Assembly (NCBI GenBank): GCA_916048095.2
Contig: OU696591.1
Location: 3,276,951-3,340,950, forward strand
Direction: 5' to 3'
Origin: Sacculina carcini
Taxonomy: Eukaryota; Arthropoda; Thecostraca; Sacculinidae
DNA length: 64,000 bases
Part shown: piece by piece, positions 1 through 12,941 of the stretch
Position numbering within the stretch: the first letter of the stretch is position 1
How the letters are laid out: each line of letters starts with the position of its first letter
Made by a program: the position numbers and the translations under genes
Notes under the pieces: generated by a model
Seen by the model: the letters and a program-made list of their open reading frames with translations, nothing else
The model's database searches: none
What the model was told of the DNA's origin: nothing

Positions 1-3000
1 AGTATCGAATATGACCGATTTCGGTCAATTTTGACGTTTTTGGGATGTCAGTTGAACTTGTCTGCACGAGTATCGAAAATGACCGATTTCAGTCAATTTT
101 GACGTTTTTGCGATGTCAGTGACATACGTGTGCACAAGTATCGAAAATGACCGATTTCGGTCAATTTTGACGTTTTTGAGATGTCAGGGACATACGTGTG
201 CACAAGTATCGAAAATGACCGATTTCGGTCAATTTTGACGTTTTTGCGATGTCAGTTGAACTTGTCTGCACAAGTATCGAAAATGACCGATTTCGGTCAA
301 TTTTGACGTTTTAGGAATTTCAGTTGAACTTGTGTGCACAAGTATCGAAAATGACCGATTTCGGACAATTTTGACGTTTTTGCGATGTCAGTTGAACTTG
401 TGTGCACAAGTATCGAATATGACCGATTTCGGTCAATTTTGACGTTTTAGGAATTTCAGTTGAACTTGTGTGCACAAGTATCGAAAATGACCGATTTCGG
501 ACAATTTTGACGTTTTTGCGATGTCAGTTGAACTTGTGTGCACAAGTATCGAATATGACCGATTTCGGTCAATTTTGACATTTTTGTGATGTCAGTTGAA
601 CTTGTGTGGTAAAGTATCGAAAATGACCGATTTCGGTCAATTTAGACGTTTTTGCGATGTCAGTTGAACTTGTGTGCACAAGTATCGAAAATGACCGATT
701 TCGGACAATTTTGACGTTTTTGCGATGTCAACTTGTCTGCACAAGTATCGTAAAGGACCGATTTCGGTCAATTTTGACGTTTTTGCGATGTCAGTTGAAC
801 TTGTCTGCACAAGTATCGAAAATGACCGATTTCGGTCAATTTTGACGTTTTAGGAATGTCCGTGACATACGTGTGCACAAATATCGAATATGACCGATTT
901 CGGTCAATTTTGACGTTTTTGGGATGTCAGTTGAACTTGTGTGCACAAGTATCGAAAATGACCGATTTTGGTCAATTTTGACGGTTTTGGGATGTCAGTG
1001 ACATACGTGTGCACAAGTATCGAATATGACCGATTTCGGTCAATTTTGACGTTTTGGGATGTCAGTGACATACGTGTGCACAAGTATCGAATATGACCGA
1101 TTTCGGTCAATTTTGACGTTTTTGGGATGTCAGTTGAACTTGTGTGCACAAGTATCGAAAGTTACCCATTTCGGTCAATTTTGACGGTTTTGGGATGTCA
1201 GTGACATACGTGTGCACGAGTATCGAAAATGACCGATTTCGGTCAATTTTGACGTTTTTGCGATGTCAGTTGAACTTGTGTGCACAAGTATCGAAAATGA
1301 CCGATTTTGGTCAATTTTGACGTTTTTGCGATGTCAGTTGAACTTGTGTGCACAAGTATCGAAAATGACCGATTTTGGTCAATTTTGACGTTTTTGCGAT
1401 GTCAGTGACATACGTGTGCACAAGTATCGAAAATGGCCGATTTCGGTCAATTTTGACGTTTCTGCGATGTCAGTTGAACTTGTGTGGTCAAGTATCGAAA
1501 ATGACCGATTTCGGACAATTTTGACGTTTTTGCGATGTCAGTTAAACTTGTGTGCACAAGTATCGAAAATGACCGATTTCGGTCAATTTTGACGTTTTAG
1601 GAATGTCAGTTGAACTTGTGTGCACAAGTATCGAAAATGACCGATTTCGGACAATTTTGACGTTTTTGCCATGTCAGTTGAACTTGTGTGCACAAGTATC
1701 GAATATGACCGATTTCGGTCAATTTTGACGTTTTTGTGATGTCAGTTGAACTTGTGTGGTAAAGTATCGAAAATGACCGATTTCGGTCAATTTAGACGTT
1801 TTTGCGATGTCAGTTGAACTTGTGTGCACAAGTATCGAAAATGACCGATTTCGGTCAATTTTGACGTTTTTGCGATGTCAGTTGAACTTGTGTGCACAAG
1901 TATCGAAAATGACCAATTTCGGTCAATTTTGACGTTTTTGCGATGCCAGTAGAACTTGTGTGCACAAGTATCGAAAATGACCGATTTCGGTCAATTTTGA
2001 CGTTTTTGGGATGTCAGTGACATACGTGTGCACAAGTATCGAAAATGACCGATTTCGGTCAATTTTTACGTTTTTGCGATGTCAGTTGAACTTGTCTGCA
2101 CAAGTATCGAAAATGACCGATTTCGGTCAATTTTGACGTTTTAGGAATTTCAGTTGAACTTGTGTGCACAAGTATCGAAAATGACCGATTTCGGACAATT
2201 TAGACGTTTTTTGCGATGTCAGTTGAACTTGTGTGCACAAGTATCGAATATGACCGATTTCGGTCAATTTTGACGTTTTTGGGATGTCAGTGACATACGA
2301 GTGCACAATTATCGAAAATGACCGATTTCGGTCAATTTTGACGTTTTTGCGATGTCAGTTGAACTTGTGTGCACAAGTATCGAAAATGACCGATTTCGGA
2401 CAATTTTGACGTTTTTGCCATGTCAGTTGAACTTGTGTGCACAAGTATCGAAAATGACCGATTTCGGTCAATTTTGACGTTTTTGCGATGTCAGTTGAAC
2501 TTGTCTGCACAAGTATCGAAAATGACCGATTTCGGTCAATTTTGACGTTTTAGGAATGTCAGTTGAACTTGTGTGCACAAGTATCGAAAATGACCAATTT
2601 CGGAAAATTTTGACGTTTTTGCCATGTCAGTTGAACTTGTGTGCACAAGTATCGAAAATGACCGATTTTGGTCAATTTTGACGGTTTTGGGATGTCAGTG
2701 ACATACGTGTGCACAAGTATCGAATATGACCGATTTCGGTCAATTTTGACGTTTTTGGGATGTCAGTTGAACTTGTCTGCACGAGTATCGAAAATGACCG
2801 ATTTCAGTCAATTTTGACGTTTTTGCGATGTCAGTCACATATTTGACGTTTTTGCGATGTCAGTTACATACGTGTGCACAAGTATCGAAAATGACCGATT
2901 TCGGTCAATTTTGACGTTTTTGCGATGTGAGGGGACATACGTGTGCACAAGTATCGAAAATGACCGATTTCGGTCAATTTTGACGTTTCTGCGATGTCAG

Positions 3001-6000
3001 TTGAACTTGTGTGGTCAAGTATCGAAAAATACCGATTTCGGTCAATTTTGACGTTTTTGGGATGTCAGTGACATACGAGTGCACAAGTATCGAAAATGAC
3101 CGATTTCGGTCAATTTTGACGTTTTTGCGATGTCAGTTGAATTTGTGTGCACAAGTATCGAAAATGACCGATTTCGGTAAATTTTGACGTGTTTGCGATG
3201 TCAGTTGAACTTGTCTGCACAAGTATCGAAAATGACCGATTTCGGTCAATTTTGACGTTTTTGCGATGTCAGTTGAACTTGTCTGCACAAGTATCGAAAA
3301 TGACAAATTTCGGTCAATTTTGACGTTTTTGCCATGTCAGTTGAACTTGTGTGGTCAAGTATCGATAATGACCGATTTCGGTCAATTTTGACGTTTTTGG
3401 GATATCAGATGAACTTGTGTGCAAAAGTATCGAAAATGACCGATTTCGGTCAATTTTGACGTTTTTGGGATGTCAGTGACATACGAGTGCACAATTATCG
3501 AAAATGACCGATTTCGGTCAATTTTGACGTTTTTGCGATGTCAGTTGAACTTGTGTGCACAAGTATCGAAAATGACCGATTTCGGACAATTTTGACGTTT
3601 TTGCCATGTCAGTTGAACTTGTGTGCACAAGTATCGAAAATAACCGATTTCGGTCAATTTTGACGTTTTTGCGATGTCAGTTGAACTTGTCTGCACAAGT
3701 ATCGAAAATGACCGATTTCGGTCAATTTTGACGTTTTTGCCATGTCAATTGAACTTGTCTGCACAAGTATCGAAAATGACCGATTTCGGTCAATTTTGAC
3801 GTTTTTGCGATGTCAGTTGAACTTGTCTGCACGAGTATCGAAAATGACCGATTTCAGTCAATTTTGACGTTTTTGCGATGTCAGTGACATACGTGTGCAC
3901 AAGTATCGAAAATAACCGATTTCGGTCAATTTTGACGTTTTTGAGATGTGAGTGACATACGTGTGCACAAGTATCAAAAATGACCGATTTCGGTCAATTT
4001 TGACGTTTCTGCGATGTCAGTTGAACTTGTGTGGTCAAGTATCGAAAAATACCGATTTCGGTAAATTTTGACGTTTTTGGGATGTCAGTGACATACGAGT
4101 GCACAAGTATCGAAAATGACCGATTTCGGTCAATTTTGACGTTTTTGCGATGTCAGTTAAACTTGTGTGCACAAGTATCGAAAATGACCGATTTTGGTCA
4201 ATTTTGACGTTTTTGCGATGTCAGTTGAACTTATGTGCACAAGTATCGAAAAATACCGATTTCGGTCAATTTTGACGTTTTTGGGATGTCAGTGACATAC
4301 GAGTGCACAAGTATCGAAAACGACCGATTTCGGTCAATTTTGACGTTTTAGGAATGTCAGTTGAACTTGTGTGCACAAGTATCGAAAAAGACCGATATCG
4401 GACAATTATGACGTTTTTGCCATGTCAGTTGAACTTGTGTGCACAAGTATCGAAAATGACCGATTTCGGACAATTTTGACGTTTTTGCCATGTCAGTTGA
4501 ACTTGTGTGCACAAGTATCGAAAATAACCGATTTCGGTCAATTTTGACGTTTTTGCGATGTCAGTTGAACTTGTCTGCACAAGTATCGAAAATGACCGAT
4601 TTCGGTCAATTTTGACGTTTTTGCCATGTCAGTTGAACTTGTCTGCACAAGTATCGAAAATGACCGATTTCGGTCAATTTTGACGTTTTTGCGATGTCAG
4701 TTGAACTTGTCTGCACAAGTATCGAAAATGACCGATTTCGGTCAATTTTGACGTTTTTGCCATGTCAGTTGAACTTGTGTGGTCAAGTATCGATAATGAC
4801 CGATTTCGGTCAATTTTGACGTTTTTGGGATATCAGATGAACTTGTGTGCACCAGTATCGAAAATGACCGATTTCGGTCAATTTTGACGTTTTTGGGATG
4901 TCAGTGACATACGAGTGCACAATTATCGAAAATGACCGATTTCGGTCAATTTTGACGTTTTTGCGATGTCAGTTGAACTTGTGTGCACAAGTATCGAAAA
5001 TGACCGATTTCGGACAATTTTGACGTTTTTGCCATGTCAGTTGAACTTGTGTGCACAAGTATCGAAAATAACCGATTTCGGTCAATTTTGACGTTTTTGC
5101 GATGTCAGTTGAACTTGTCTGCACAAGTATCGAAAATGACCGATTTCGGTCAATTTTGACGTTTTTGCCATGTCAGTTGAACTTGTGTGCGCAAGTATCG
5201 AAAATGACCGATTTCGGTCAATTTTGACGTTTTTGCCATGTCAGTTGAACTTGTGTGCACAAGTATCGAAAATGACCGATTTTGGTCAATTTTGACGTTT
5301 TTGCGATGTCAGTTGAACTTGTGTGCACAAGTATCGAAAATGACCGATTTTGGTCAATTTTGACGTTTTTGGGATGTCAGTGACATACGTGTGCACAAGT
5401 ATCGAATATGACCGATTTCGGTCAATTTTGACGTTTTTGGGATGTCAGTTGAACTTGTGTGCACAAGTATCGAAAATGACCGATTTTGGTCAATTTTGAC
5501 GGTTTTGGGATGTCAGTGACATACGTGTGCACAAGTATCGAATATGACCGATTTCGGTCAATTTTGACGTTTTTGGGATGTCAGTTGAACTTGTCTGCAC
5601 GAGTATCGAAAATGACCGATTTCAGTCAATTTTGACGTTTTTGCGATGTCAGTGACATACGTGTGCACAAGTATCGAAAATAACCGATTTCGGTCAATTT
5701 TGACGTTTTTGCGATGTCAGTTGAACTTGTGTGCACAAGTATCGAAAATGACCGATTTCGGACAATTTTGACGTTTTTGCCATGTCAGTTGAACTTGTGT
5801 GCACAAGTATCGAAAATGACCGATTTCGGTCAATTTTGACGTTTTTGCGATGTCAGTTGAACTTGTCTGCACAAGTATCGAAAATGACCGATTTCGGTCA
5901 ATTTTGACGTTTTAGGAATGTCAGTTGAACTTGTGTGCACAAGTATCGAAAATGACCAATTTCGGACAATTTTGACGTTTTTGCCATGTCAGTTGAACTT

Positions 6001-9000
6001 GTGTGCACAAGTATCGAAAATGACCGATTTTGGTCAATTTTGACGGTTTTGGGATGTCAGTGACATACGTGTGCACAAGTATCGAATATGACCGATTTCG
6101 GTCAATTTTGACGTTTTTGGGATGTCAGTTGAACTTGTCTGCACGAGTATCGAAAATGACCGATTTCAGTCAATTTTGACGTTTTTGCGATGTCAGTGAC
6201 ATACGTGTGCACAAGTATCGAAAATGACCGATTTCGGTCAATTTTGACGTTTTTGAGATGTGAGTGACATACGTGTGCACAAGTATCGAAAATGACCGAT
6301 TTCGGTCAATTTTGACGTTTCTGCGATGTCAGTTGAACTTGTGTGGTCAAGTATCGAAAATGACCGATTTCGGTCAATTTTGACGTTTTTGGGATGTCAG
6401 TGACATACGAGTGCACAAGTATCGAAAATTACCGATTTCGGTCAATTTTGACGTTTTTGCGATGTCAGTTGAATTTGTGTGCACAAGTATCGAAAATGAC
6501 CGATTTCGGTCAATTTTGACGTGTTTGCGATGTCAGTTGAACTTGTCTGCACAAGTATCGAAAATGACCGATTTCGGTCAATTTTGACGTTTTTGCGATG
6601 TCAGTTGAACTTGTCTGCACAAGTATCGAAAATGACAAATTTCGGTCAATTTTGACGTTTTTGCCATGTCAGTTGAACTTGTATGGTCAAGTATCGATAA
6701 TGACCGATTTCGGTCAATTTTGACGTTTTTGGGATATCAGATGAACTTGTGTGCACCAGTATCGAAAATGACCGATTTCGGTCAATTTTGACGTTTTTGG
6801 GATGTCAGTGACATATGAGTGCACAATTATCGAAAATGACCGATTTCGGTCAATTTTGACGTTTTTGCGATGTCAGTTGAACTTGTGTGCACAAGTATCG
6901 AAAATGACCGATTTCGGACAATTTTGACGTTTTTGCCATGTCAGTTGAACTTGTGTGCACAAGTATCGAAAATAACCGATTTCGGTCAATTTTGACGTTT
7001 TTGCGATGTCAGTTGAACTTGTCTGCACAAGTATCGAAAATGACCGATTTCGGTCAATTTTGACGTTTTTGCCATGTCAGTTGAACTTGTCTGCACAAGT
7101 ATCGAAAATGACCGATTTCGGTCAATTTTGACGTTTTTGCGATGTCAGTTGAACTTGTCTGCACGAGTATCGAAAATGACCGATTTCAGTCAATTTTGAC
7201 GTTTTTGCGATGTCAGTGACATACGTGTGCACAAGTATCGAAAATAACCGATTTCGGTCAATTTTGACGTTTTTGAGATGTGAGTGACATACGTGTGTAC
7301 AAGTATCAAAAATGACCGATTTCGGTCAATTTTGACGTTTCTGCGATGTCAGTTGAACTTGTGTGGTCAAGTATCGAAAAATACCGATTTCGGTAAATTT
7401 TGACGTTTTTGGGATGTCAGTGACATACGAGTGCACAAGTATCGAAAATGACCGATTTCGGTCAATTTTGACGTTTTTGCGATGTCAGTTAAACTTGTGT
7501 GCACAAGTATCGAAAATGACCGATTTTGGTCAATTTTGACGTTTTTGCGATGTCAGTTGAACTTATGTGCACAAGTATCGAAAAATACCGATTTCGGTCA
7601 ATTTTGACGTTTTTGGGATGTCAGTGACATACGAGTGCACAAGTATCGAAAACGACCGATTTCGGTCAATTTTGACGTTTTAGGAATGTCAGTTGAACTT
7701 GTGTGCACAAGTATCGAAAAAGACCGATATCGGACAATTTTGACGTTTTTGCCATGTCAGTTGAACTTGTGTGCACAAGTATCGAAAATGACCGATTTCG
7801 GACAATTTTGACGTTTTTGCCATGTCAGTTGAACTTGTGTGCACAAGTATCGAAAATAACCGATTTCGGTCAATTTTGACGTTTTTGCGATGTCAGTTGA
7901 ACTTGTCTGCACAAGTATCGAAAATGACCGATTTCGGTCAATTTTGACGTTTTTGCCATGTCAGTTGAACTTGTCTGCACAAGTATCGAAAATGACCGAT
8001 TTCGGTCAATTTTGACGTTTTTGCGATGTCAGTTGAACTTGTCTGCACAAGTATCGAAAATGACAAATTTCGGTCAATTTTGACGTTTTTGCCATGTCAG
8101 TTGAACTTGTATGGTCAAGTATCGATAATGACCGATTTCGGTGAATTTTGACGTTTTTGGGATATCAGATGAACTTGTGTGCACCAGTATCGAAAATGAC
8201 CGATTTCGGTCAATTTTGACGTTTTTGGGATGTCAGTGACATACGAGTGCACAATTATCGAAAATGACCGATTTCGGTCAATTTTGACGTTTTTGCGATG
8301 TCAGTTGAACTTGTGTGCACAAGTATCGAAAATGACCGATTTCGGACAATTTTGACGTTTTTGCCATGTCAGTTGAACTTGTGTGCACAAGTATCGAAAA
8401 TAACCGATTTCGGTCAATTTTGACGTTTTTGCGATGTCAGTTGAACTTGTCTGCACAAGTATCGAAAATGACCGATTTCGGTCAATTTTGACGTTTTTGC
8501 CATGTCAGTTGAACTTGTGTGCACAAGTATCGAAAATGACCGATTTCGGTCAATTTTGACGTTTTTGCCATGTCAGTTGAACTTGTGTGCACAAGTATCG
8601 AAAATGACCGATTTTGGTCAATTTTGACGTTTTTGCGATGTCAGTTGAACTTGTGTGCACAAGTATCGAAAATGACCGATTTTGGTCAATTTTGACGTTT
8701 TTGGGATGTCAGTGACATACGTGTGCACAAGTATCGAATATGACCGATTTCGGTCAATTTTGACGTTTTTGGGATGTCAGTTGAACTTGTGTGCACAAGT
8801 ATCGAAAATGACCGATTTTGGTCAATTTTGACGGTTTTGGGATGTCAGTGACATACGTGTGCACAAGTATCGAATATGACCGATTTCGGTCAATTTTGAC
8901 GTTTTTGGGATGTCAGTTGAACTTGTCTGCACGAGTATCGAAAATGACCGATTTCAGTCAATTTTGACGTTTTTGCGATGTCAGTGACATACGTGTGCAC

Positions 9001-11511
9001 AAGTATCGAAAATAACCGATTTCGGTCAATTTTGACGTTTTTGAGATGTGAGTGACATACGTGTGCACAAGTATCGAATATGACCGATTTCGGTCAATTT
9101 TGACGTTTCTGCGATGTCAGTTGAACTTGTGTGGTCAAGTATCGAAAAATACCGTTTTCGGTCAATTGTGACGTTTTTGGGATGTCAGTGACATACGAGT
9201 GCACAAGTATCGAAAACGACCGATGTCGGTCAATTTTGACGTTTTAGGAATGTCAGTTGAACTTGTGTGCACAAGTATCGAAAAAGACCGATATCGGACA
9301 ATTTTGACGTTTTTGCCATGTCAGTTGAACTTGTGTGCACAAGTATCGAAAATGACCGATTTTGGTCAATTTTGACGTTTTTGCGATGTCAGTTGAACTT
9401 GTGTGCACAAGTATCGAAAATGACCGATTTTGGTCAATTTTGACGTTTTTGGGATGTCAGTGACATACGTGTGCACAAGTATCGAATATGACCGATTTCG
9501 GTAAATTTTGACGTTTTTGCGATGTCAGTTGAACTTGTGTGCACAAGTATCGAAAAATACCGATTTTGGTCAATTTTGACGTTCTTGCGATATCAGTGAC
9601 ATACGTGTGCACAAGTATCGAAAATGACCGATTTCGGTCAATCTGGACGTTTTCGTGATGTCAGTGACATACGTGTGCACAAGTATCGAAAATAACCGAT
9701 TTCGGTCAATTTTGACGTTTTTGAGATGTCAGTTAAACTTGTGTGCACAAGTATCGAAAATGACCGATTTTGGTCAATTTTGACGTTTTTGCGATGTCAG
9801 TGACATACGAGTGCACAAGTATCGAAAACGACCGATTTCGGTCAATTTTGACGTTTTTGCGATGTCAGTTAAACTTGTGTGCACAAGTATCGAAAATGAC
9901 CGATTTTGGTCAATTTTGACATTTTTGCGATGTCAGTTGAACTTGTGTGAACAAGTATCGAAAAATACCGATTTCGGTCAATTTTGACGTTTTTGGGATG
10001 TCAGTGACATACGAGTGCACAAGTATCGAAAACGACCGATTTCGGTCAATTTTGACGTTTTAGGAATGTCAGTTGAACTTGTGTGCACAAGTATCGAAAA
10101 AGACCGATATCGGACAATTTTGACGTTTTTGCCATGTCAGTTGAACTTGTGTGCACAAGTATCGAAAATGACCGATTTAGGTCAATTTTGACGTTTTTGC
10201 GATGTCAGTTGAACTTGTGTGCACAAGTATCGAAAATGACCGATTTTTGTCAATTTTGACGTTTTTGGGATGTCAGTGACATACGTGTGCACAAGTATCG
10301 AATATGACCGATTTCGGTAAATTTTGACGTTTTTGCGATGTCAGTTGAACTTGTGTGCACAAGTATCGAAAATGACAGATTTTGGTCAATTTTGACGTTC
10401 TTGCGATATCAGTGACATACGTGTGCACAAGTATCGAAAATGACCGATTTCGGTCAATCTGGACGTTTTCGTGATGTCAGTGACATACGTTTGCACAAAT
10501 AATCGAAAATGACCGATTTCGGTCAATTTGGACGTTTTCGTGATAAGTGACATACGTGTGCACAAGTATAGAAAATGACCGATTTCGGTCAATTTTGACG
10601 TGTTCGGGATGTCATTGACATACGTGTGCACAAGTATCGAAAATGACCGATTTCTGTCAATTTTGACGTGTTCGGGATGTCAGTGACATACGTGTGCACA
10701 ATTATCGAAAAAGACCGATTTCGGTCAATTATGACGTTTTCGGGATGTCTGTGACATACTTGTGCACAAGTATCGAAAATGACCGATTTCGGTCAATTTG
10801 GACGTTCTTGCTATGTCAGTGAAATACGCGTGCACAAGCATCGAAAGTGACCGATTTCGGTCAATTTTGACGTTCTTGCGATGCCAGTGAAATACGTGTG
10901 CACAAGCATCGAAAATGATCGATTTCGGTCCATTTTGACGTGTTCGGAATATCGGTGATATACGTGTGCACAATTATAGAAAAAGACCGATTTCGGTCAA
11001 TTATGACGTTTTCGGGATGTCTGTGACATACTTGTGCACAAGTATCGAAAATGACCGATTTCGGTCAATTTTGACGTTCTTGCGATATCAGTGACATACG
11101 TGTGCACAAGTATCGAAAATGACCGATTTCGGTCAATTTGGACGTTTTCGTGATGTCAGTGAAATACGTGTGCACAAATAATCGAAAATGACTGATTTCG
11201 GTCAATTTGGCCGTTTTCGGGATGTCAGTGACATACTTGTGCACAAGTATCAAAACGACCGATTTCGATCAATTTTGTCATTTTTGCGATGTCAGCTGAA
11301 CTTGTGTGCACGAGTATCAAAAATGACCGATTTCGGTCAATTTGGATGTTCTTGCGATGTCAGTGAAATATGTGTGCACAAGCATCGAAAATGACCTATT
11401 TCGGTCAATTTTGACGTGTTCGGGATGTCAGTGACATACATGTGCACAAATAATCAAAAATGACCGATTTCGGTCAATTATGACGTTTTCGGGATGTCAT
11501 TTACATACGGT
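1..11511 (+). repeat. 68-bp satellite array, left block (~170 monomers)
   Basis: Head-to-tail copies of a 68-bp monomer fill this block. Each monomer contains AGTATCGAAAATGACCGATT, then TCGGTCAATTTTGACG, then a T-run, GATGTCAG, a variable box and TGTGCACA. Two forms of the variable box alternate: GTTGAACTTG (alpha) and GTGACATACG (beta). Most monomers contain the interrupted dyad TGACCGA-TT-TCGGTCA and the palindrome TGTGCACA. Copies from about 9.5 kb to the right edge are more diverged and mostly beta-type, as often seen at satellite edges. The array starts before base 1. Short ORFs inside it come from the repeat and show no sign of being genes. Confidence 0.97.
2330..9020 (+). repeat. Higher-order duplication within the 68-bp satellite (period 3,332 bp = 49 monomers)
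   Basis: Diagnostic monomer variants recur exactly 3,332 bp apart: the GTGGTCAAG junction at 3011 and 6343, the GATAATG monomer at 3351 and 6683 and again at 4779 and 8111, and the GTTAAAC monomer at 4156 and 7488. Copy 1 runs from about 2,330 to 5,690 and copy 2 from about 5,690 to 9,020. Left of about 2,850 the offset is 3,362, because copy 1 carries a partial extra monomer near 2,835. Inside each copy, markers at 3351/4779 and 6683/8111 are 1,428 bp (21 monomers) apart. The block boundaries are judged by eye. Confidence 0.85.
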
Positions 11512-11673
11512 GGAGAGCGGTGGAGACCTGGCGGTGGGTGAAGGCAGTCCGAGTGCGGGAATTAGAGACAGTCCAGGTACCGCGAGTGAAGACAGTCCCG
11601 GTGCTGCGAGTGAGAGCGGGTCTGGTGCTGCGAGTGAGAGCGGGTCTGGTGCCTCGAGGGAAGACAACTTTGG
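11512..11673 (+). repeat. Short GC-rich 24-bp minisatellite at satellite edge
   Basis: Directly after the last satellite monomer lies GC-rich sequence with about four imperfect 24-bp units built on GCGAGTGA...GGTGCT (about 11,555-11,655). Base composition changes abruptly from the satellite. The frame is open and would read as Ser/Gly/Ala repeats, but the stretch is too short and isolated to call a gene. Confidence 0.6.
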
Positions 11674-11865
11674 CTAGCAACTTTGGGTTATGGACAGTTG
11701 GCAACTCAAGTATCGTGCGTGCTGGGTTTTCTGTGATGGAATGTGTGTGTTGGGAGCGTGTTGAATTACCAGATGGTTTGCTGTATTACCAATGTGTCGC
11801 TTGAATTGTCGGCTGCTTTGCTGTGTTAAAATATATCGTTACGTTTCAACGTTCTCAGTATAATA
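11674..11865 (+). repeat. Gypsy-X LTR fragment (inverted relative to the copy at 30.7 kb)
   Basis: This ~190-bp segment matches the reverse complement of 30,726-30,917 at roughly 85-90% by eye, including the shared ends CAACTTTGGGTTATGG and TCTCAGTATAATA. At 30.7 kb the same sequence lies directly upstream of a gypsy gag on the minus strand, so it is best read as part of that family's LTR. Here no gag follows; the sequence passes straight into the hAT-like pseudogene. Confidence 0.7.
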
Positions 11866-11916
11866 GAACAAACAAATTAAACTTGAAACAAGCGCATGCT
11901 GATGTCTCTATTGCAG

Positions 11917-12226
11917 TCAATGTTCAAAGAGATGGTGGTGTCTGAGGGAAACCTTCCTACTCGTCAAATTCGGCCACTGTGTCCGACTCGTTGGTTGTGC
12001 CGCTCACAACCCGTCGTTAGTGTCATTAAGCAATACCGCTTGATTTTAGACTATTTGGCTGAAATGGCTGAAACAGGCAGCGGCGACCCTAGAACAACAA
12101 CAGTGGGCCTCCATGACAGATTCAGCAAATGAGTGACGTTTCTGGGATTGTGCATTGCTGAAAAAACTGTTCAAGTGTTAGAGAAGTTGAGTCGTGGACT
12201 TCAAGCCAGATCTGAAACTCTTTCAG
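11917..12226 (+). pseudogene. hAT-like (ZMYM1/DUF4371-type) transposase pseudogene, central exon
   Basis: Translation contains the family hallmark LCPTRW, a helical stretch, and GLHDRFSK before an in-frame TGA at about 12,130. It continues with LGLCIAEKTVQVLEKLSRGL and ends in LQARSETLS. This matches the middle of the domesticated or mobile hAT-like proteins usually annotated zinc finger MYM-type protein 1-like or DUF4371, which derive from a nuclear DNA transposase. A plausible 3' splice site (TCTCTATTGCAG) precedes the exon. It ends at CAG|GTAAAA, and reading phase is preserved across to the next exon at 17,436. The N-terminal part of the gene is absent here; a comparable N-terminal half lies at 29.3 kb. 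The internal stop shows it is dead. Confidence 0.75.
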
Positions 12227-12334
12227 GTAAAATTCTAGTTTGTATGCCTCCTAAACTTGTGTTGTTCCACTTTAAACATCATTCTGGTTACAGTATTACA
12301 TTATTTTGGTTATTGGCCATATCGCATTGTGATA

Positions 12335-12338
12335 GTCC
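12335..12338. other. Target-site duplication GTCC, left copy (element 1)
   Basis: GTCC directly precedes the TG of the left LTR and recurs at 17,390-17,393 directly after the CA of the right LTR. Confidence 0.85.
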
Positions 12339-12758
12339 TGAAGTGTCGTCTTAGACCAACTGCAACCGGCACAATCACAATATATTCACTGGTCACACTC
12401 AGCGACACAACCAGAAAAAGAGAGGGTATAATCGGTCGCACACATATTTATACATCTACACACACGCATACATACCAATAGGCCATAGTTACAAGGAAGT
12501 GACTTGAACACTCATTGACAGACACGCATACAAGCCTACCCTACACACACGCACACATTCACATACACAAGCAGTTAACGCTGACCTGAACTTAGCCAAA
12601 GGCACCATAGAGTCAACACAAGCCTCCGACCTTGACACACCCAACACGAACTAAGACACAGGCAAGCACACACTTGAGTTAGCCATATAACACCGGCATA
12701 AACAATATACAATATGCACATATGACAATTCACACACACGAGTGTGGCTATCACCACA
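12339..12758 (-). repeat. Element 1 left LTR (3' LTR)
   Basis: 420 bp, begins TGAAGTGTCG and ends TCACCACA on the plus strand. By eye it differs from the right LTR at about four positions, so the insertion is young. Confidence 0.93.
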
Positions 12759-12775
12759 GTACTCCCCCGCCAGTG
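12759..12775 (-). other. Element 1 polypurine tract
   Basis: On the minus strand this reads GGCGGGGGAGTAC up to the TG of the 3' LTR. This is the expected place and composition for the primer of plus-strand DNA synthesis. Confidence 0.7.
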
Positions 12776-12941
12776 AACGGAGTTTACCAATGTATGCGCG
12801 TGATTCAATCAATACATAACCATTAGACACCAGTGCATCAATACGCACGAGTATGCATGACGCGAGTAGATACAAGTGACAAGTGACAATCTCTAGTGAT
12901 ATACTACACACAGACTAGCACAGTAAAAAAAACGACCTAAT

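Noticed and set aside
657-11394. Short frames within the 68-bp satellite
   Set aside because: They are simple read-outs of the repeat, with no start-site logic and no coding bias separate from the monomer.
1-11511. CRISPR array
   Set aside because: The whole monomer repeats with no unique spacers, no cas genes are present, and the setting is eukaryotic.
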